A stretch of 64,000 nucleotides of DNA from contig NC_084482.1 of assembly GCF_030035675.1 (NCBI RefSeq), forward strand, positions 187,523,873 through 187,587,872, given 5' to 3'. Positions 22,489 to 33,200 of this stretch are shown here, one piece after another. The DNA comes from Rhineura floridana. Its lineage: Eukaryota; Chordata; Lepidosauria; Squamata; Rhineuridae. Position numbers and translations under genes: made by a program. Position 1 is the first letter of the stretch. Every line of letters begins with the position of its first letter. The notes below the pieces were generated by a model. It made no database searches, was not told the origin of the DNA, and worked only from the letters and a program-made list of their open reading frames with translations.

Positions 22489-25010
22489 CTGGGAAAGGGC
22501 AAAGAAAAAGTTTCAGAGCTCTTGCAAGCTAACACAAGAATATGCCATAAGTACCTTAACAACTCTGTAAGTCACCACTGGGGAAGGAAAAAAAGAACGA
22601 CCAACACTTAAGAAAAGAAAAAGAAATAGGAACTGCACTTTCCCCCTGTGTGACTTAGTATGTGACATTATTACTGAAAATATATTAGTTAATTAAGATG
22701 GAATCCAACTGGTGCCCTTGCACTCACAGAAGGGACTGTTATTCAGCAGATACCTCTGCCAACAAAAGTGAAGGAAAGGGGATTTTTGCTGATTTGCCCC
22801 TCCTCCTGCAGCTCCCCTCATTCCTTTCCACCATGCTATGGAGAGTCCCTAACTCTCTTCAGCCAATTTTCAGGGGTGGGAAGAGAGAATTGACCAAAAA
22901 AAACCCTGCTGTCCTCTTATTGGAGGCATCTGCTGGGTCAAAAGCGCAAATGCTGCAATCTACCTCTAATAATCAGGCAACAAGGTAGAGCAAAATTTAT
23001 AACTTCCCTTTAAATCTTGTCTTTACATTATTTATCTGGAACAAAACTGCTCCATCCTCTGGGAAGCATTAATCTAGCATTACAATTAGGTGCTCCCTTG
23101 GGCCAAGTCAGAATTGCCTGTAGGTGACCAAATGCAGCCATGTATTAGAAGTGCAGCTTCTGACTTATCTCACATTATCCTGGCTATGTGTCTAGTTCAC
23201 ACCTGACCAGCAATTTCCTTTTGAGACTGCAGTGCAGTGCTGCTAATGCACAATTGTGGCTCATGTACAATCTGGAGCAATGTGTTGCAAGTTGGAAACA
23301 GTGCTCCAAATGGGGTGCCTGTCCCCCTCTTGTCCAAAGGGGAGGGGAGGAAGGTAGGCAACTAGATGAGGGGATGGGTGAATGCCCCCATAGTCCTTAT
23401 TGACAAAAGCTGCAGTAAGATACACAAAGTACTTACTTTCCAGGTCTGTCACAAACCACTGCTCCGTGTCACTTCTGACACACATACCATAGGTTGGCCA
23501 CATTGGGTTCTAGCCAATGTTAGTTCTACTCAGAGTAGACCCACTGATATTAATGGCCATGACCAACTGAGGTCCATTAATTTCAATGGGTCTACTCTGA
23601 GTAAAACTTGGTTGGGTACAACCCATGGGGTTTATAAGTCAAGGCTGCTCTAATTTGTTCCATGTGACAATTTTGACCCAAAGAGGGCCCATTTATATTG
23701 GCTCATTATCACTAGAAAAGACCATAATGCTGGGAAAAACAGCAGGGAGTAGAAAAAGAGGAAGGCCAAACAAGAGATGGATTGATTCCATAAAGGAAGC
23801 CACAGACCTGAACTTACAAGATCTGAGCAGGGTGGTTCATGACAGATGCTATTGGAGGTCGCTGATTCATAGGGTCGCCATAAGTCTTAATTGAAGACAC
23901 ATACCACCAATAAATGCACATTGCGTGTCTTTGTCCACAATACCGCACACCTCTTTCCTGGATTTTTTTGGCAACATTGGGGGGGGGGGGGACTGCCTGG
24001 CCTGTACAGTGAGCTGCTGCACAGCAGCAACACAGATACTGCAGGGAGCAATTAAAGCAGTCCCCATGCGGCCTTTTGTTTCCCCAGCAGGCTACACAGC
24101 CTGAATTCAAGCACAATACTTTTATTTTATTTTATTGCTCTATGCAGTTTTAACTTAAACCTGGCAAAAATAACACAGCCAAACAAAAAGAAACTGATGC
24201 TGAGAGGACGAGTGGCATCAGGCTTGAGTTGAATCTATTTTAAGTCAAAATAAAAAAGCCATATAACAAACAAAGGAATCTTCTACAGTTAAGCAGCTGC
24301 TTAAACAAAGACCTAATTAGAAAAAAATACATGATTTGCCCACTAGACAAATCTCTACGATGGGTCACAAGGCTGCTTGAAATATTATATTTAAAGACAA
24401 AAGAGACAAAAAAATTCATGGTGTAGCCTACTTGGTCAGCTGCATGAAAAAGGTCACTAGGCCCCAATTCGCTTTCCCATAACTTAGGGATGAGGAACAT
24501 CAGGCCAAGGGGCCGAATGCAGCTCTCCAGTCCTTTCTATCCAGCTCTGAGATTCTGCCCAGGCCACACCCTTCACTGGCCCGCCCCTGCAGCCTCCTCT
24601 AGTGATTTTCAAGGAATGTGTCCTTGAACTGTGCTAGTACTTCTTGCTTACCTGGATGGGGAGTGGTGTGTGTCTGGCCACGTCCACTTTTGTCACACCC
24701 ACCACTGGTACGCAGCCCCCCAGAGGTTGCTGAAAAAAGTTTCCACCCCTGCTCCAACTGATTCCAGGAAATTAACTGGCCAAATCTTTGGCTCCAGGTC
24801 TGTGGTTAACTATGTGTACAGAATATTGTTACAATAAGAAATGCAGAATTTGCTTTAGGCCAGCTGTCTGGGAAAAGAGCACAGAAGGGCAGATATATCT
24901 TTCTCTCCATGAAATGGACAGACACACATCCATGACCCCTGGGAAAACTCACCATGCTCCCAAGGCCGAACCGGCATACTTACTATATATCCCCAGTCTC
25001 CATTATCCAT
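21802..25010 (-). CDS. KCTD6: KCTD6, BTB/POZ domain cullin-3 adaptor (complete coding region, two exons)
   Basis: Coding exons at 24984-25010 (27 nt) and 21802-22488 (228 codons plus stop) give 237 residues, the same length as human KCTD6, and nearly identical to it. The first exon encodes MDNGDWGYI (human MDNGDWGYM). The second begins at its own ATG, directly after an acceptor. Residues ~12-110 form the BTB/T1 tetramerisation domain (LNVGGHLYTTSLTTLTRYPD, GNYFIDRDGPLFRYVLNFLR). The C-terminal half (STRKLSKYSNPVAVIITQLT to NWTFCRLARKTED) is the KCTD-specific substrate-binding part. The protein acts in the cytosol as a substrate adaptor for CUL3 ubiquitin ligase; published targets in mammals include small ankyrin-1 and HDAC1. 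Upstream non-coding exons are not identified. Confidence 0.97.
22500..23500. other. KCTD6 intron, nothing recognised
   Basis: Single-copy-looking intron DNA between the two KCTD6 coding exons; no repeat family or RNA gene was recognised. Confidence 0.5.
23504..23625. mobile_element. Foldback MITE, family C
   Basis: Left GGGTTCTAGCCAATGTTAGT and CAGAGTAGACCCACTGATAT mirror right AATTTCAATGGGTCTACTCT and TTGGTTGGGTACAACCC. It is one of the best paired copies. Confidence 0.85.
23698..23910 (+). mobile_element. BovB (RTE) 3' fragment
   Basis: It encodes SLEKTIMLGKTAGSRKRGRP and NKRWIDSIKEATDLNLQDLS, followed by CTATTGGAGGTCGCTGATTC and CATAAGTCTTAATTGAAGAC. It is a 5'-truncated copy of the family at 11076, antisense to KCTD6 in its intron. 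Confidence 0.9.
24483..24760. mobile_element. hAT-like non-autonomous element
   Basis: The left end TAGGGATGAGGAACATCAGG with GGGGCCGAATGCAGCTCTCC and the right end GTTGCTGAAAAAAGTTTCCA, CCCCTG are in the style of the CAGGGATG...CACCCCTG hAT ends. No duplication was checked. It lies in the KCTD6 intron, about 220 bases from the short coding exon. Confidence 0.45.
24984..25010 (-). CDS. KCTD6: KCTD6 first coding exon, nine codons
   Basis: Read on the minus strand: ATG at 25010-25008, nine codons MDNGDWGYI, then the donor GTAAGTATGC at 24983 downwards. Position, phase 0 and eight of nine residues match the human N-terminus. Confidence 0.93.
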
Positions 25011-25499
25011 CTGTTCCAATGTGCGATCTACCTGAGTCTGGATTTATTCCAAGTCTTTTGAAAGGCTATACAATTCACTACTTCTTCCTCCCTGTAGGGG
25101 AGTAAAAAAGCATAGCAGACTATGAGCACTATGATGAAGAAGGAGGAGGTTTCGAACCCCTTAAAAGGTAGGCTCTCTGCAAGAAGTCTGTGTCTTGAAT
25201 TCCAGCTACACAGCAACTCAAGTACAATCTGTCTACAAGTAATAACTTCCCTCCACTGACCTTCCTGCATCCTTTGCAGCTACACAGAGGTGCTGTGCCT
25301 CGCAGGAAAAAAAAGTAATCAATATGCAGCTGCCTGTGTCAAAATAATGACTGCGTGGTCTCTGAAGGTGGCTTGTACTCTGAAAATGGTCCGCATAATT
25401 TTATTTGGGCAACAGCAGCCACTTTTGAAAGGTTGTCCCATTCTGCCAAACGTGTAACAAGGAACTCCTGGATCTCTGTATATATGTCAACTTGTCTGA

Positions 25500-25610
25500 A
25501 CCTGGTCTCCTCCAGATGTTTTGGCTTACAACTTCCAATAGACTTAGCCAGGACAGGCAATGATCAGGGATGAAAGGAGATGAAGTCCAAAAACATCTGG
25601 ATGGGGAAGG
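25500..25610. mobile_element. hAT-type palindromic MITE, family A
   Basis: CTGGTCTCCTCCAGATGTTT and the inverted AAACATCTGGATGGGGAAGG frame a diverged core (CAGGCAATGATCAGGGATGA). Confidence 0.6.
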
Positions 25611-25697
25611 CTGCTCTGTATTTATGGCTTATTCTATTTTATTCACACTTGTGTCTCCTGTACAGGAGTTCACCAATGTAAAGGAATGGAAAATAAA

Positions 25698-25803
25698 TAA
25701 GTCCTATTCAGAGTAGACCCATTGAAATTAATAAACCTAAGTTAGCTATGTCCATTAACTTCAATGGGTTTACTCTGAGTAGAACTAACACTGGATACAA
25801 CCC
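25698..25803. mobile_element. Foldback MITE, family C
   Basis: GTCCTATTCAGAGTAGACCC and AACTTCAATGGGTTTACTCT are paired arms; the right end reads CTGGATACAACCC. Confidence 0.8.
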
Positions 25804-26025
25804 TTCGCCAACAATCCCACAGTTTGCATGAGAATCACACTGTACTGGCCTTTGCCATTGGTGGGAGACTCAACAACACATAAACATTGGCCGATGACCT
25901 TTGAACGCTTGATGGGTGGCACTGAGGACTGGACTAGGGTCAAGGAGCAGTGGCAGCTGGTGGCGCCATGTCAGTGGGGCAGTGGAATCTGCTGGTCCAG
26001 AAGGAAAAACTTTTTTCTTCAGCTC

Positions 26026-26091
26026 TTGCATTAGAAAGACCAAGACTATACTTGTGAAAGTATGACTTTTGTATTCACTTGGATTTGTAGA
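26026..26091 (+). repeat. Direct repeat, copy 1
   Basis: TTGCATTAGAAAGACCAAGA...ATTCACTTGGATTTGTAG recurs at 26869-26932 in the same orientation at roughly 75-80% identity by eye. The family is unknown. Confidence 0.6.
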
Positions 26092-26439
26092 ATAGAAGCC
26101 CATATTACATTGCACACTGGGAGCTGTAGTTCCCAGAAGGGAGCTTAGGCTCCCTAACCAGGAGCAGATCATCTGGTGAGGCAGAGCTGCAGCAATAGCC
26201 TCCTGGCAGCAGTCATTGGCTCACGTGGGGGGTGAGGAAGAAAAACAGCAAGGTCGGGGCTGAAATGAATGCACTGACCGAGCCAATTTGGCCCTTTCGC
26301 TGGTCTGCCTGCAGAGTCCCGACTTCGCCACCACATCAACCCTCCCAGAAGGCAGCACGAACTCTGCTGCTGGGAGGCTATTGCTGTGGCTCTCCTCCCC
26401 GCCTTCCTCCCAGGGCAAGGCACTCCTGCGCTTAACAGA

Positions 26440-26530
26440 GAATTCTCTGCACCCTCACAAAAATGGCAGTTTCCAGGATTCTTTGGGGGAACATGACAGT
26501 TGAATTGGTATAAAATGGATATACTTATGC
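26440..26530. mobile_element. Partial long foldback MITE, family E
   Basis: TTTCCAGGATTCTTTGGGGG, AACATGACAGTTGAATTGG and TATAAAATGGATATAC match one arm of family E (compare 48850-48905). Confidence 0.55.
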
Positions 26531-26868
26531 TTAGCTCAACATCAGAGACGGTGGTCTGGGAATTCCATTCAGGTGGTCCATGGAAGGCTGTGGAACTGTC
26601 AATAATATCTGTACTTGGCCCTTTACTTAATTTTTTTTCCTGATGATGAAGATAAAGACTGTTTTGACCAGGAATGGATTATCAAAAAGGCTAAGGACCA
26701 TGATTTGCATAATATAGTGCTGATGGTCTACTAATTTTTCCCTAAAATTTACCACTTTAAGGGGCCCTTCTCAGCAGCTTGGCCTAGTGTCTTGCCTGAA
26801 ATTTTCAATACAGTTTTAAAAACAATGTTGGCCCTGTGGGGAAAAAAAGGTTTGTTTTATTTTCTTTA

Positions 26869-26932
26869 TTGCATTAGAAAGGCAAGACTATGGTTATTAA
26901 AATATGAGTTATGTATTCATTTTGATTTGTAG
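26869..26932 (+). repeat. Direct repeat, copy 2
   Basis: TTGCATTAGAAAGGCAAGAC...ATTCATTTTGATTTGTAG pairs with 26026-26091, about 840 bases away. Both copies are preceded by an A/T-rich run. Confidence 0.6.
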
Positions 26933-26939
26933 GGAAACA

Positions 26940-27590
26940 AAAGTGGATTAAGTGGTCCACTCAGAGCTCCAGTGGTCCTAGGGGAATTTGGTATTCAAAA
27001 TCTTTTTTTCCAGTCAGGTTTCTTCAGATATTTTAAAGGCTAGGCTACCGGCAAACAAGCTCTCCTACTGCAATATTCCTATTCTCTAAAAAAAGTAAAA
27101 AATAAAAAATCACGACAGTTTTGTCCTTGCAATCTTTAGTAACTATGGGAAGCTCAAAACTGAAAAAGAATGTGCTGTTCAGCTTCAACAGACAGAAAAC
27201 TGGGATCCCTGTCACTACTGTGGAAGAATGAGGCTTCCAGTACAATTGTACGATATAATAGACTCTCTCAAGCCAGCATGGTACTAGGAAAAAGAGCAGC
27301 TCATCTCCTGCAAACTCTGTGATCTCACAATAACAGCTACCTACAAACCAGCCTGAATGGCGACCCACATTTTCACAGTAAAGCGCGAACTCTCCCTTTA
27401 GATCACAGCAACAAATCAATGCAAACCTAATACTTGGTTAGAAACAGCAGTGCTGCTGCCGTCTTCTCCAAAACTTCATCTCATTAGTTGTAAAAATATC
27501 ACTTTCCAGCCTTGAAAAAACTGGCTCATTATCCTTTCATAGGCAAAGCCAGGTTTAGGGAACAGGGAAGGATAGAGAGACTGAATGGGT
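26940..27590. other. Intergenic DNA upstream of KCTD6, nothing recognised
   Basis: No repeat, coding segment or RNA gene was recognised. Confidence 0.45.
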
Positions 27591-27599
27591 TCAGCTAAA

Positions 27600-27740
27600 A
27601 TAGGGATGGCTAAACTTTTTTGCCCTGAGGGCCGCATTCACCCTTGGGCAACCTTGCAAGGGCTGCATGTTGGTGGTGGGTGTGGCCACTCTTGCATACA
27701 TGGACACGTACATAGTCCACCCATCCCCAGGTTAATCTGT
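27600..27740. mobile_element. hAT-like element fragment (GGGATGGCTAA type)
   Basis: AGGGATGGCTAAACTTTTTT, GAGGGCCGCATTCACCC and GTGGTGGGTGTGGCCA resemble, in the opposite orientation, 31745-31905 and point to a shared repeat family. Confidence 0.5.
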
Positions 27741-28044
27741 GCCAGTCTATTCATCAAGTTATCAATTTGAGGAGCTGTGATCTGCATCCTCACCAGGACA
27801 CCAGGTGTCTACTTTTATCCCCGTCTCCTTTTGCAGCGGAGTTTGGGGGGGGGCGGAGAGAGAAAAATGCTTGAGTGGGGATCTGCATCCCGCTTCCAAA
27901 CTAAAGATTGGCTTACCCTGAGCTAAAACCAAGATCACTGGCAGTCCACTGTAGTAGCTTTGCCCACAAAGTGATGTATTCAAATTGTACCATATCATTG
28001 GTAGTACCTACATAGTGCTGAAAACATGCAAAAGCTGTGTCAAA

Positions 28045-28400
28045 GTGTTTAATTTGTTTAACAAATATGTATATCGCTTAACTATAAATAAACCTCTAAG
28101 CAGTTTACAAAACAACATAAAATATACATTAAAATTATCAATAAAAGTCAATCATTAAAAAGTTTTTTTTTTTTTTTTTACAAAAAATGATAATATAATT
28201 AAGATGAACAGTTAAGCTAAAATTAAAGATTAAAACACATGTCAGCTTTTACAGGTCTGGGTAGGCTTGCCTAAACAAAACAGTTTTTAGCAGATGCCAA
28301 AAAGAGTACAGTGAAGGTGCCTCCCTGATGCCAATTACTTAAAACAGTTACTTTATTTTAAACAAAAGGTGCTTCAGCATCCTGGACAGCTCACTGAAAG
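28045..28400 (-). mobile_element. L2-like LINE 3' region, antisense
   Basis: TATATCGCTTAACTATAAAT with CTAAGCAGTTTACAAAACAA at the left and a CTTTTACAGGTCTGGGTAGG stretch at the right follow the pattern of L2-type 3' ends read on the minus strand. A T-run (28161-28180) lies within. Confidence 0.5.
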
Positions 28401-28863
28401 TTCAGACTAAAACCTGGAGCAGTTTCCACTGCCTCACGAACATGGAGGCACCAGTTGCCACTGGTCTCACCCCATGGATGGGTCAGGTCAGCAAGAGTGG
28501 GGCGAGGGAATGCGGCCCTGCTCCCTTCATGCAATTGTACTCATTTGAGAATTTCTGACAGTGGATATAGACAGCCTTCAGGGGAAAGGCTAGGCTGGAA
28601 GCCTCGTCTCTGACATACAGTTTTCCATGTGGAAGACTGATTGATTGATTGGTTGGTTGGTTGATTGATAGGTCCATTAAATCACATTGTGTGCTAATGC
28701 ATCAGGTATTATGGATGGGGCTACAAATGGCCCTCCATGGGGCAGCCTTGTCTGACGCTCTCAGTCTTTCAAAACTGATCAGCTACATGCCCATCCATAA
28801 GAAATCAGTTGCATTTTCAACTATTTGTAACTACAGAACAATAGAGACATACTGGGTGGTATT

Positions 28864-28968
28864 TAATGCTAGTCCTATTCAGAGTAGACCCACTGAAGTT
28901 AATAGGTATGAATAACTTAGGTTCATTAATTTCAGTGGGTCTCTCTGGGCAAGTTGAATACAATCCCC
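28864..28968. mobile_element. Foldback MITE, family C
   Basis: AGTCCTATTCAGAGTAGACC and inverted TTCAGTGGGTCTCTCTGGGC; the core is AGGTATGAATAACTTAGGTT. Confidence 0.75.
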
Positions 28969-29065
28969 ACACACGCAAACACAGTTGCCCGAAATACAAA
29001 GGATAGACAAATGAATATATTCACACAAATAAAAAGAGAAAAGCACCCGGTATCTCTCTGGGGAA

Positions 29066-29260
29066 GGGGCTGTACCCCTGTGGCAGAGCATCTCCTTTGC
29101 ATGCAAAACATCCCAGGTTCAATCCTGGCATCTCCAGAATGGGCTGGGAAAGACCCTTGTCTGAAACCCTCAAGAGCCACTGCCAGTCAGTGTAGACAAC
29201 ACTGCGCTAGATGGACGAATGGTCTGACTCAGTATAAGGCAGCTTTCTACATTCCTATGT
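29066..29260 (+). mobile_element. tRNA-derived SINE with CR1-like tail, best copy
   Basis: The head looks like a worn tRNA-Ala gene: GGGGCTGTA..., GGCAGAGCATCTCCTTTGCA with TGC at the anticodon position, CAGGTTCAATCCTGGCATCT. Body: CTTGTCTGAAACCCTCAAGA. Tail: ATGGTCTGACTCAGTATAAG then GCAGCTTTCTACATTCCTATG. The 8-mer-like ATTCCTATG end is CR1-like. Confidence 0.8.
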
Positions 29261-29334
29261 TTGTTAACCAACCTGAGCTTTTAGAAAGGCGTAAATGTTT
29301 GTTTACACATTCATTTTTCCCTGTAGTGGTTATT

Positions 29335-29415
29335 CAGGCATATGCCACTTAATAGCTCTCTCTGCCCTGGGCTCCTCCTGGGAGAAAGGGCAGGATATAA
29401 GTTTAATTAACAACA
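29335..29415 (+). mobile_element. LINE 3' tail fragment
   Basis: CTCTGCCCTGGGCTCCTCCT and GGGCAGGATATAAGTTTAAT are the last bases typical of the L2-like 3' ends in this window. Confidence 0.5.
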
Positions 29416-29759
29416 TCAACTCACTTTTGTGTGCAGGACTACATTTTTGTATTTTTCCCACACAGAAGTGAAGTTGTGGGGAGGAGCCCATGCTCTCCCC
29501 TTCTCTCTCATGATTTCTTATAAGAGCCTTGTGGACTACATTGCCTCCATGCACTGGAAAAGACTCCCTGACATGCAGATAGCCATCTCCTCTCCATGGG
29601 AGCGCCTTCAGACAGATGAAGGCGGCCTGAGGGTTATGCACAGTGCTCAAACTGCAGAGGGACCCCACCCACTACCTTTTCTGACACATCCCTTCATAGT
29701 TGTTTTTACAAAGCTACAGAGAGAGGCAGGAATTTGCGAAATTAAGGATGTGGGGTGAA

Positions 29760-31120
29760 TGGATTTCATTAAGAGGTTCCCCCCTCCCCCATAATTCACT
29801 GATGATACTTTGTCTAACTGTGAACACACTAGTCGCCTACCCAAAAGCATTTCCATTAGCCACACCGGGAGGGGCAATGGATTGAGATTGCAAAATCTCT
29901 TTGAAGCTGAATTTTTAAAAACATGCACTGAAGCTGATCCCACCAGGTCTTACAGTAAAAAGGGGCGGGGTTTGACTAGCACCGTGTGCCCCCGTTTCCA
30001 GGAGAGGTGGAGACGCAATGGCAGAACAGTGAGTGTGTGTCTACCCTTGCAGTCTACTGATATCTATATTCTTTCTTCTTTCCCCACTACATACTCTCTC
30101 CGAGAATGGAAAAAGTAGCTTAAAAGTTTAAGCTTTATCCAAAGCAATAGTTTCTGAGAACATTGAGGGGAGAGGTTATGTCAAAACCATCAACTGTGGG
30201 AAACAAAGTCAAAAGTTTTTGATGAATTCACTACAGGTGGAAGTTTACTGTGGGCAACAATGGGAGATAAAAAGATATCCCACTGGAAATTATCATAAGA
30301 TTTCTGCTTTGTAAAAGGAACAAAAATAAGTCTGCACCAATCAGCTTGGCTTTCCTGGCTACCTTCCATTCCCTGTAATAACCCCCAAGGCCTTAAAAGA
30401 TGGACAAATCACTGCTCTTGTGTACAGGCGGTGGGGTGGGAGAAAGATCTTCCTATCTCCTCCACCAGCAAAAGAAACAGCATTTGATCATAAGGCCGCT
30501 GTGTAGCACTTGAATGAATAATTTATGGAAGCAATTAGTTCAGGCAAGCATCTTCATACCCCCTTTACACACACAAAAAGGAGGAGCACACAGTAGATGC
30601 CTCATTGATTTAGTGTAGGTTTCCAGGACTTCTAGCAATGTAGAAAGCTGGTTAGAAAAGGCTAACGCTTTAAAGCAAGGATCAAAGTAACGCATAGCGA
30701 CAGACTATTGCATACAGCAGAGCACCAGGATTTTTTTCTTTTTGTAAGCAAGCAAGAAGCTGACTTTAGCTGAATGACTTTTGCCTGGAAATTCTAAGGT
30801 TGTATTTCAAGAGGGCCCACGTGCACCCTGATTCTTCTGGAACTTCTCACTGAAAGAGACCGCCATGACTGTAGGGCTTGCAGTTTCATGGGACTTGAGC
30901 TTGCTGGGGGCACCATGTGGGATGCTCGGCCACAGGTCATCCACTATCCCCTGTATTCTTTGCAAGGAATGGCAATTCCCAGAGCAGAGAACAGAGAAAC
31001 TGGTACAATTTCAAACAGGCAATATAAAACACAGAAGCAAAATGTGTACACAGGCATAGCTGGAAAGATCTCAGGTGCCTCAAAACATCACACTGTGGCA
31101 CCTAAGGCTATGAGCGGCAT
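29760..31120. other. Intergenic DNA, nothing recognised
   Basis: No transposon, RNA gene or convincing coding exon was seen; the open frames here are short and lack recognisable content. Confidence 0.45.
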
Positions 31121-31123
31121 TTG

Positions 31124-31216
31124 AGGTTAGTCCTAGTCAGAATAGACCCACTGCAGTTGATAGGCATGACTCACTTAGGTTCTCTACCCCAAGTATAATT
31201 AGTTGAATATAACCCA
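31124..31216. mobile_element. Foldback MITE, family C (worn)
   Basis: TTAGTCCTAGTCAGAATAGA, CTGCAGTTGATAGGCATGAC and TAGTTGAATATAACCC match the family outline; the right arm is poorly kept. Confidence 0.6.
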
Positions 31217-31744
31217 TTATTTGACATCTTTCCCCATCCCTGCCCAGGTTTGGCTTCATAGATGCTGGTACTGTATCCTGATTTGATTTTATTTTATTTT
31301 TAATTCTTGCACTTAGAAATGTGAAGTGTTTTTCACAGCCCTGACCATGACAACATCCTCTGCCTCCTCCCACCAATCCCTGCACCACTTCTCCACAACT
31401 TTCACTTCTCAAATGTTATATTGGACAGAAAAGGCCTCTTGCTATTTGCAGAAAACTACACTGACTTTGATTGGTAGGCAAAATAAACTGTCCTGGAACA
31501 GGTTGATTCCACTACCCAGAACACCAACCTTGAAAACAAAGCCACAGAACGGGGGTGGCGGTGAGGTGAATTCCTCCCCCCACAAATGTCATCTCCCCCA
31601 AAATAAATCCTACTGGTTTTGGTGGCAGCAGAAAAAACAAAAAACAAACCAACCCCCCCCCCACCGTTCTAAGGATGCAAATCGTCCCCTCCCTGGTCAT
31701 AAGAGAAATCATTTGATGAGTAGAGAACGACAACCTCCATTTCT

Positions 31745-31905
31745 CAGCTAACTTTCAGAGATCACAAGGGGGGCTGTGTGCCTGCGTGTGCCCTGTGTGC
31801 ATGAGAAAGTGTGGGATGGCCACACCCATCACTGACACAGAGCCTTTGGAGGGCTGGCCAAAGCTGACTGTGGTCCTTGGACCAAAAGAGATTAGCCACC
31901 CTGGC
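31745..31905. mobile_element. hAT-like element fragment (GGGTGGCTAA type)
   Basis: On the minus strand it reads CCAGGGTGGCTAATCTCTTT, then GGCTCTGTGTCAGTGATGGG and GTGTGGCCATCCCA, similar to 27600-27740. Confidence 0.5.
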
Positions 31906-32479
31906 CATAGAAGTTGCTGGCCCTACTAGACTGCCCACCCACAGAGTGCCTGCATAAACCATCTATAATGCTCAGATGACCTAAAAGGGGCAGGGGGAGA
32001 GAAAGTGTAAATTGCGACCAATCAGTTTGCTTGCCAAACAGACTCCACCACCCACCCACACCCAGCCCCAAACACAATGCAGAGTAGGATTTTTTTTGGG
32101 GGGGGGACTGCAAGCATAAGCCAATGTGCTTGGCATGCAAACAATTGCTACTGTGCTCCAAAGTGGGCAGCAAACCTTCTCCAAAAACGTGCATGCCACA
32201 ATCTGGTTAGACGGCCTGTCCAAGGCAGCACAGACTTATATAGCCCAATAAGCCCCACTTCCTCAGCCAGCATTGTGGCACAACTTGCATTTGCACATTA
32301 CATCTGGTATGCCCCACCTTCTCTCCAGACAGCACCTGCATTCCACGGCAGGTGGGGAGCATATTTCTAATATTGATAATATTAAACAAAATATTAGAAA
32401 ACAAACACTTATATCAGGACTGAAAGAAATCAGAGGTATCCAGGCTCCTAAAATGGAATACTTTTATCTAAGAATGAAA

Positions 32480-32575
32480 AGACGTTTTAGATTTGCTTTT
32501 AGTGTTTTTGTTTGCCACCCTGGGCTCCTTCTGGGAGGATGGGTGGGATATAAATTTAATAAATAAATAAATATA
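32480..32575 (+). mobile_element. LINE 3' tail with (AAAT)n
   Basis: TTTGCCACCCTGGGCTCCTT, GGGTGGGATATAAATTTAAT and an AAATAAATAAATA tail. Confidence 0.6.
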
Positions 32576-32885
32576 TTCTCAGGATTCTGATGAGCAGTCA
32601 TCTAAATATTATTAAGCTTGCTTCTGGGAATCTGAAGTGGTGTTTAGCTTTGCTTTTAAATGAAAAGGTTGGAGGATACATGGGTAAGCTTATTAATGAT
32701 TTTTTACCTCTAAAGTGATCCCCCAAAGTAATATCCATGTGGTTTCATTACAGAAGGCCCAGCTTGTGTAAATGTCAATTAATGATTCATGCACCACTGC
32801 AAAACCTTTTGACAGAACAAAAGATCCAAGCCTGAAAACCATGACTGGGCAGAGAGCCTACTAAAGCAATCAAAGCCATTACAGA

Positions 32886-33178
32886 GATGGAGAGTAGCCT
32901 TGCACTGAGTCAGACCACTGGTCCATCTTGCCCAGGGATAGGGAGCATGTGGCTCTCCAGATGCTGCTGAACTACAACTCCCATCAGCTCCATGCCAGCA
33001 TGGCCAGTGATCAGGGATGATGGGAGTTGTCATTCAGCAACACCTGGAGGGCCACAGGTTCCCCACCTCTGATCTAACCCATAGTCTTTCACCATAGATC
33101 CTTTTCATTGGAGATACCAGGAACTGAGCCCATGACATTCTATGTGCAAAGCCATGTGTTCTATCACTGAGTGTAGGT
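32886..33178 (-). mobile_element. tRNA-derived SINE, split by a hAT MITE
   Basis: The left part (32886-32932) is the inverted tail CACTGAGTCAGACCACTGGT. The right part (33072-33178) contains GGAGATACCAGGAACTGAGC and CATGTGTTCTATCACTGAG, the inverted tRNA-like head. Family A MITE 32933-33071 interrupts it. Confidence 0.75.
32933..33071. mobile_element. hAT-type palindromic MITE, family A, inserted into a SINE
   Basis: The ends are CAGGGATAGGGAGC and TTCCCCACCTCTG; the arms include CAGATGCTGCTGAACTACAA and inverted GTCATTCAGCAACACCTGG. Flanks atcttgcc and atctaacc are a worn 8-bp duplication (6 of 8 match). Confidence 0.85.
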
Positions 33179-33200
33179 CCTCCCAAATTATAACCAGTGT

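Noticed and set aside
29066-29140. tRNA-Ala gene candidate
   Set aside because: The tRNA-like head is the 5' part of a SINE: it is followed by the SINE body and tail, the acceptor stem does not pair well, and several copies with the same tail exist in the window.
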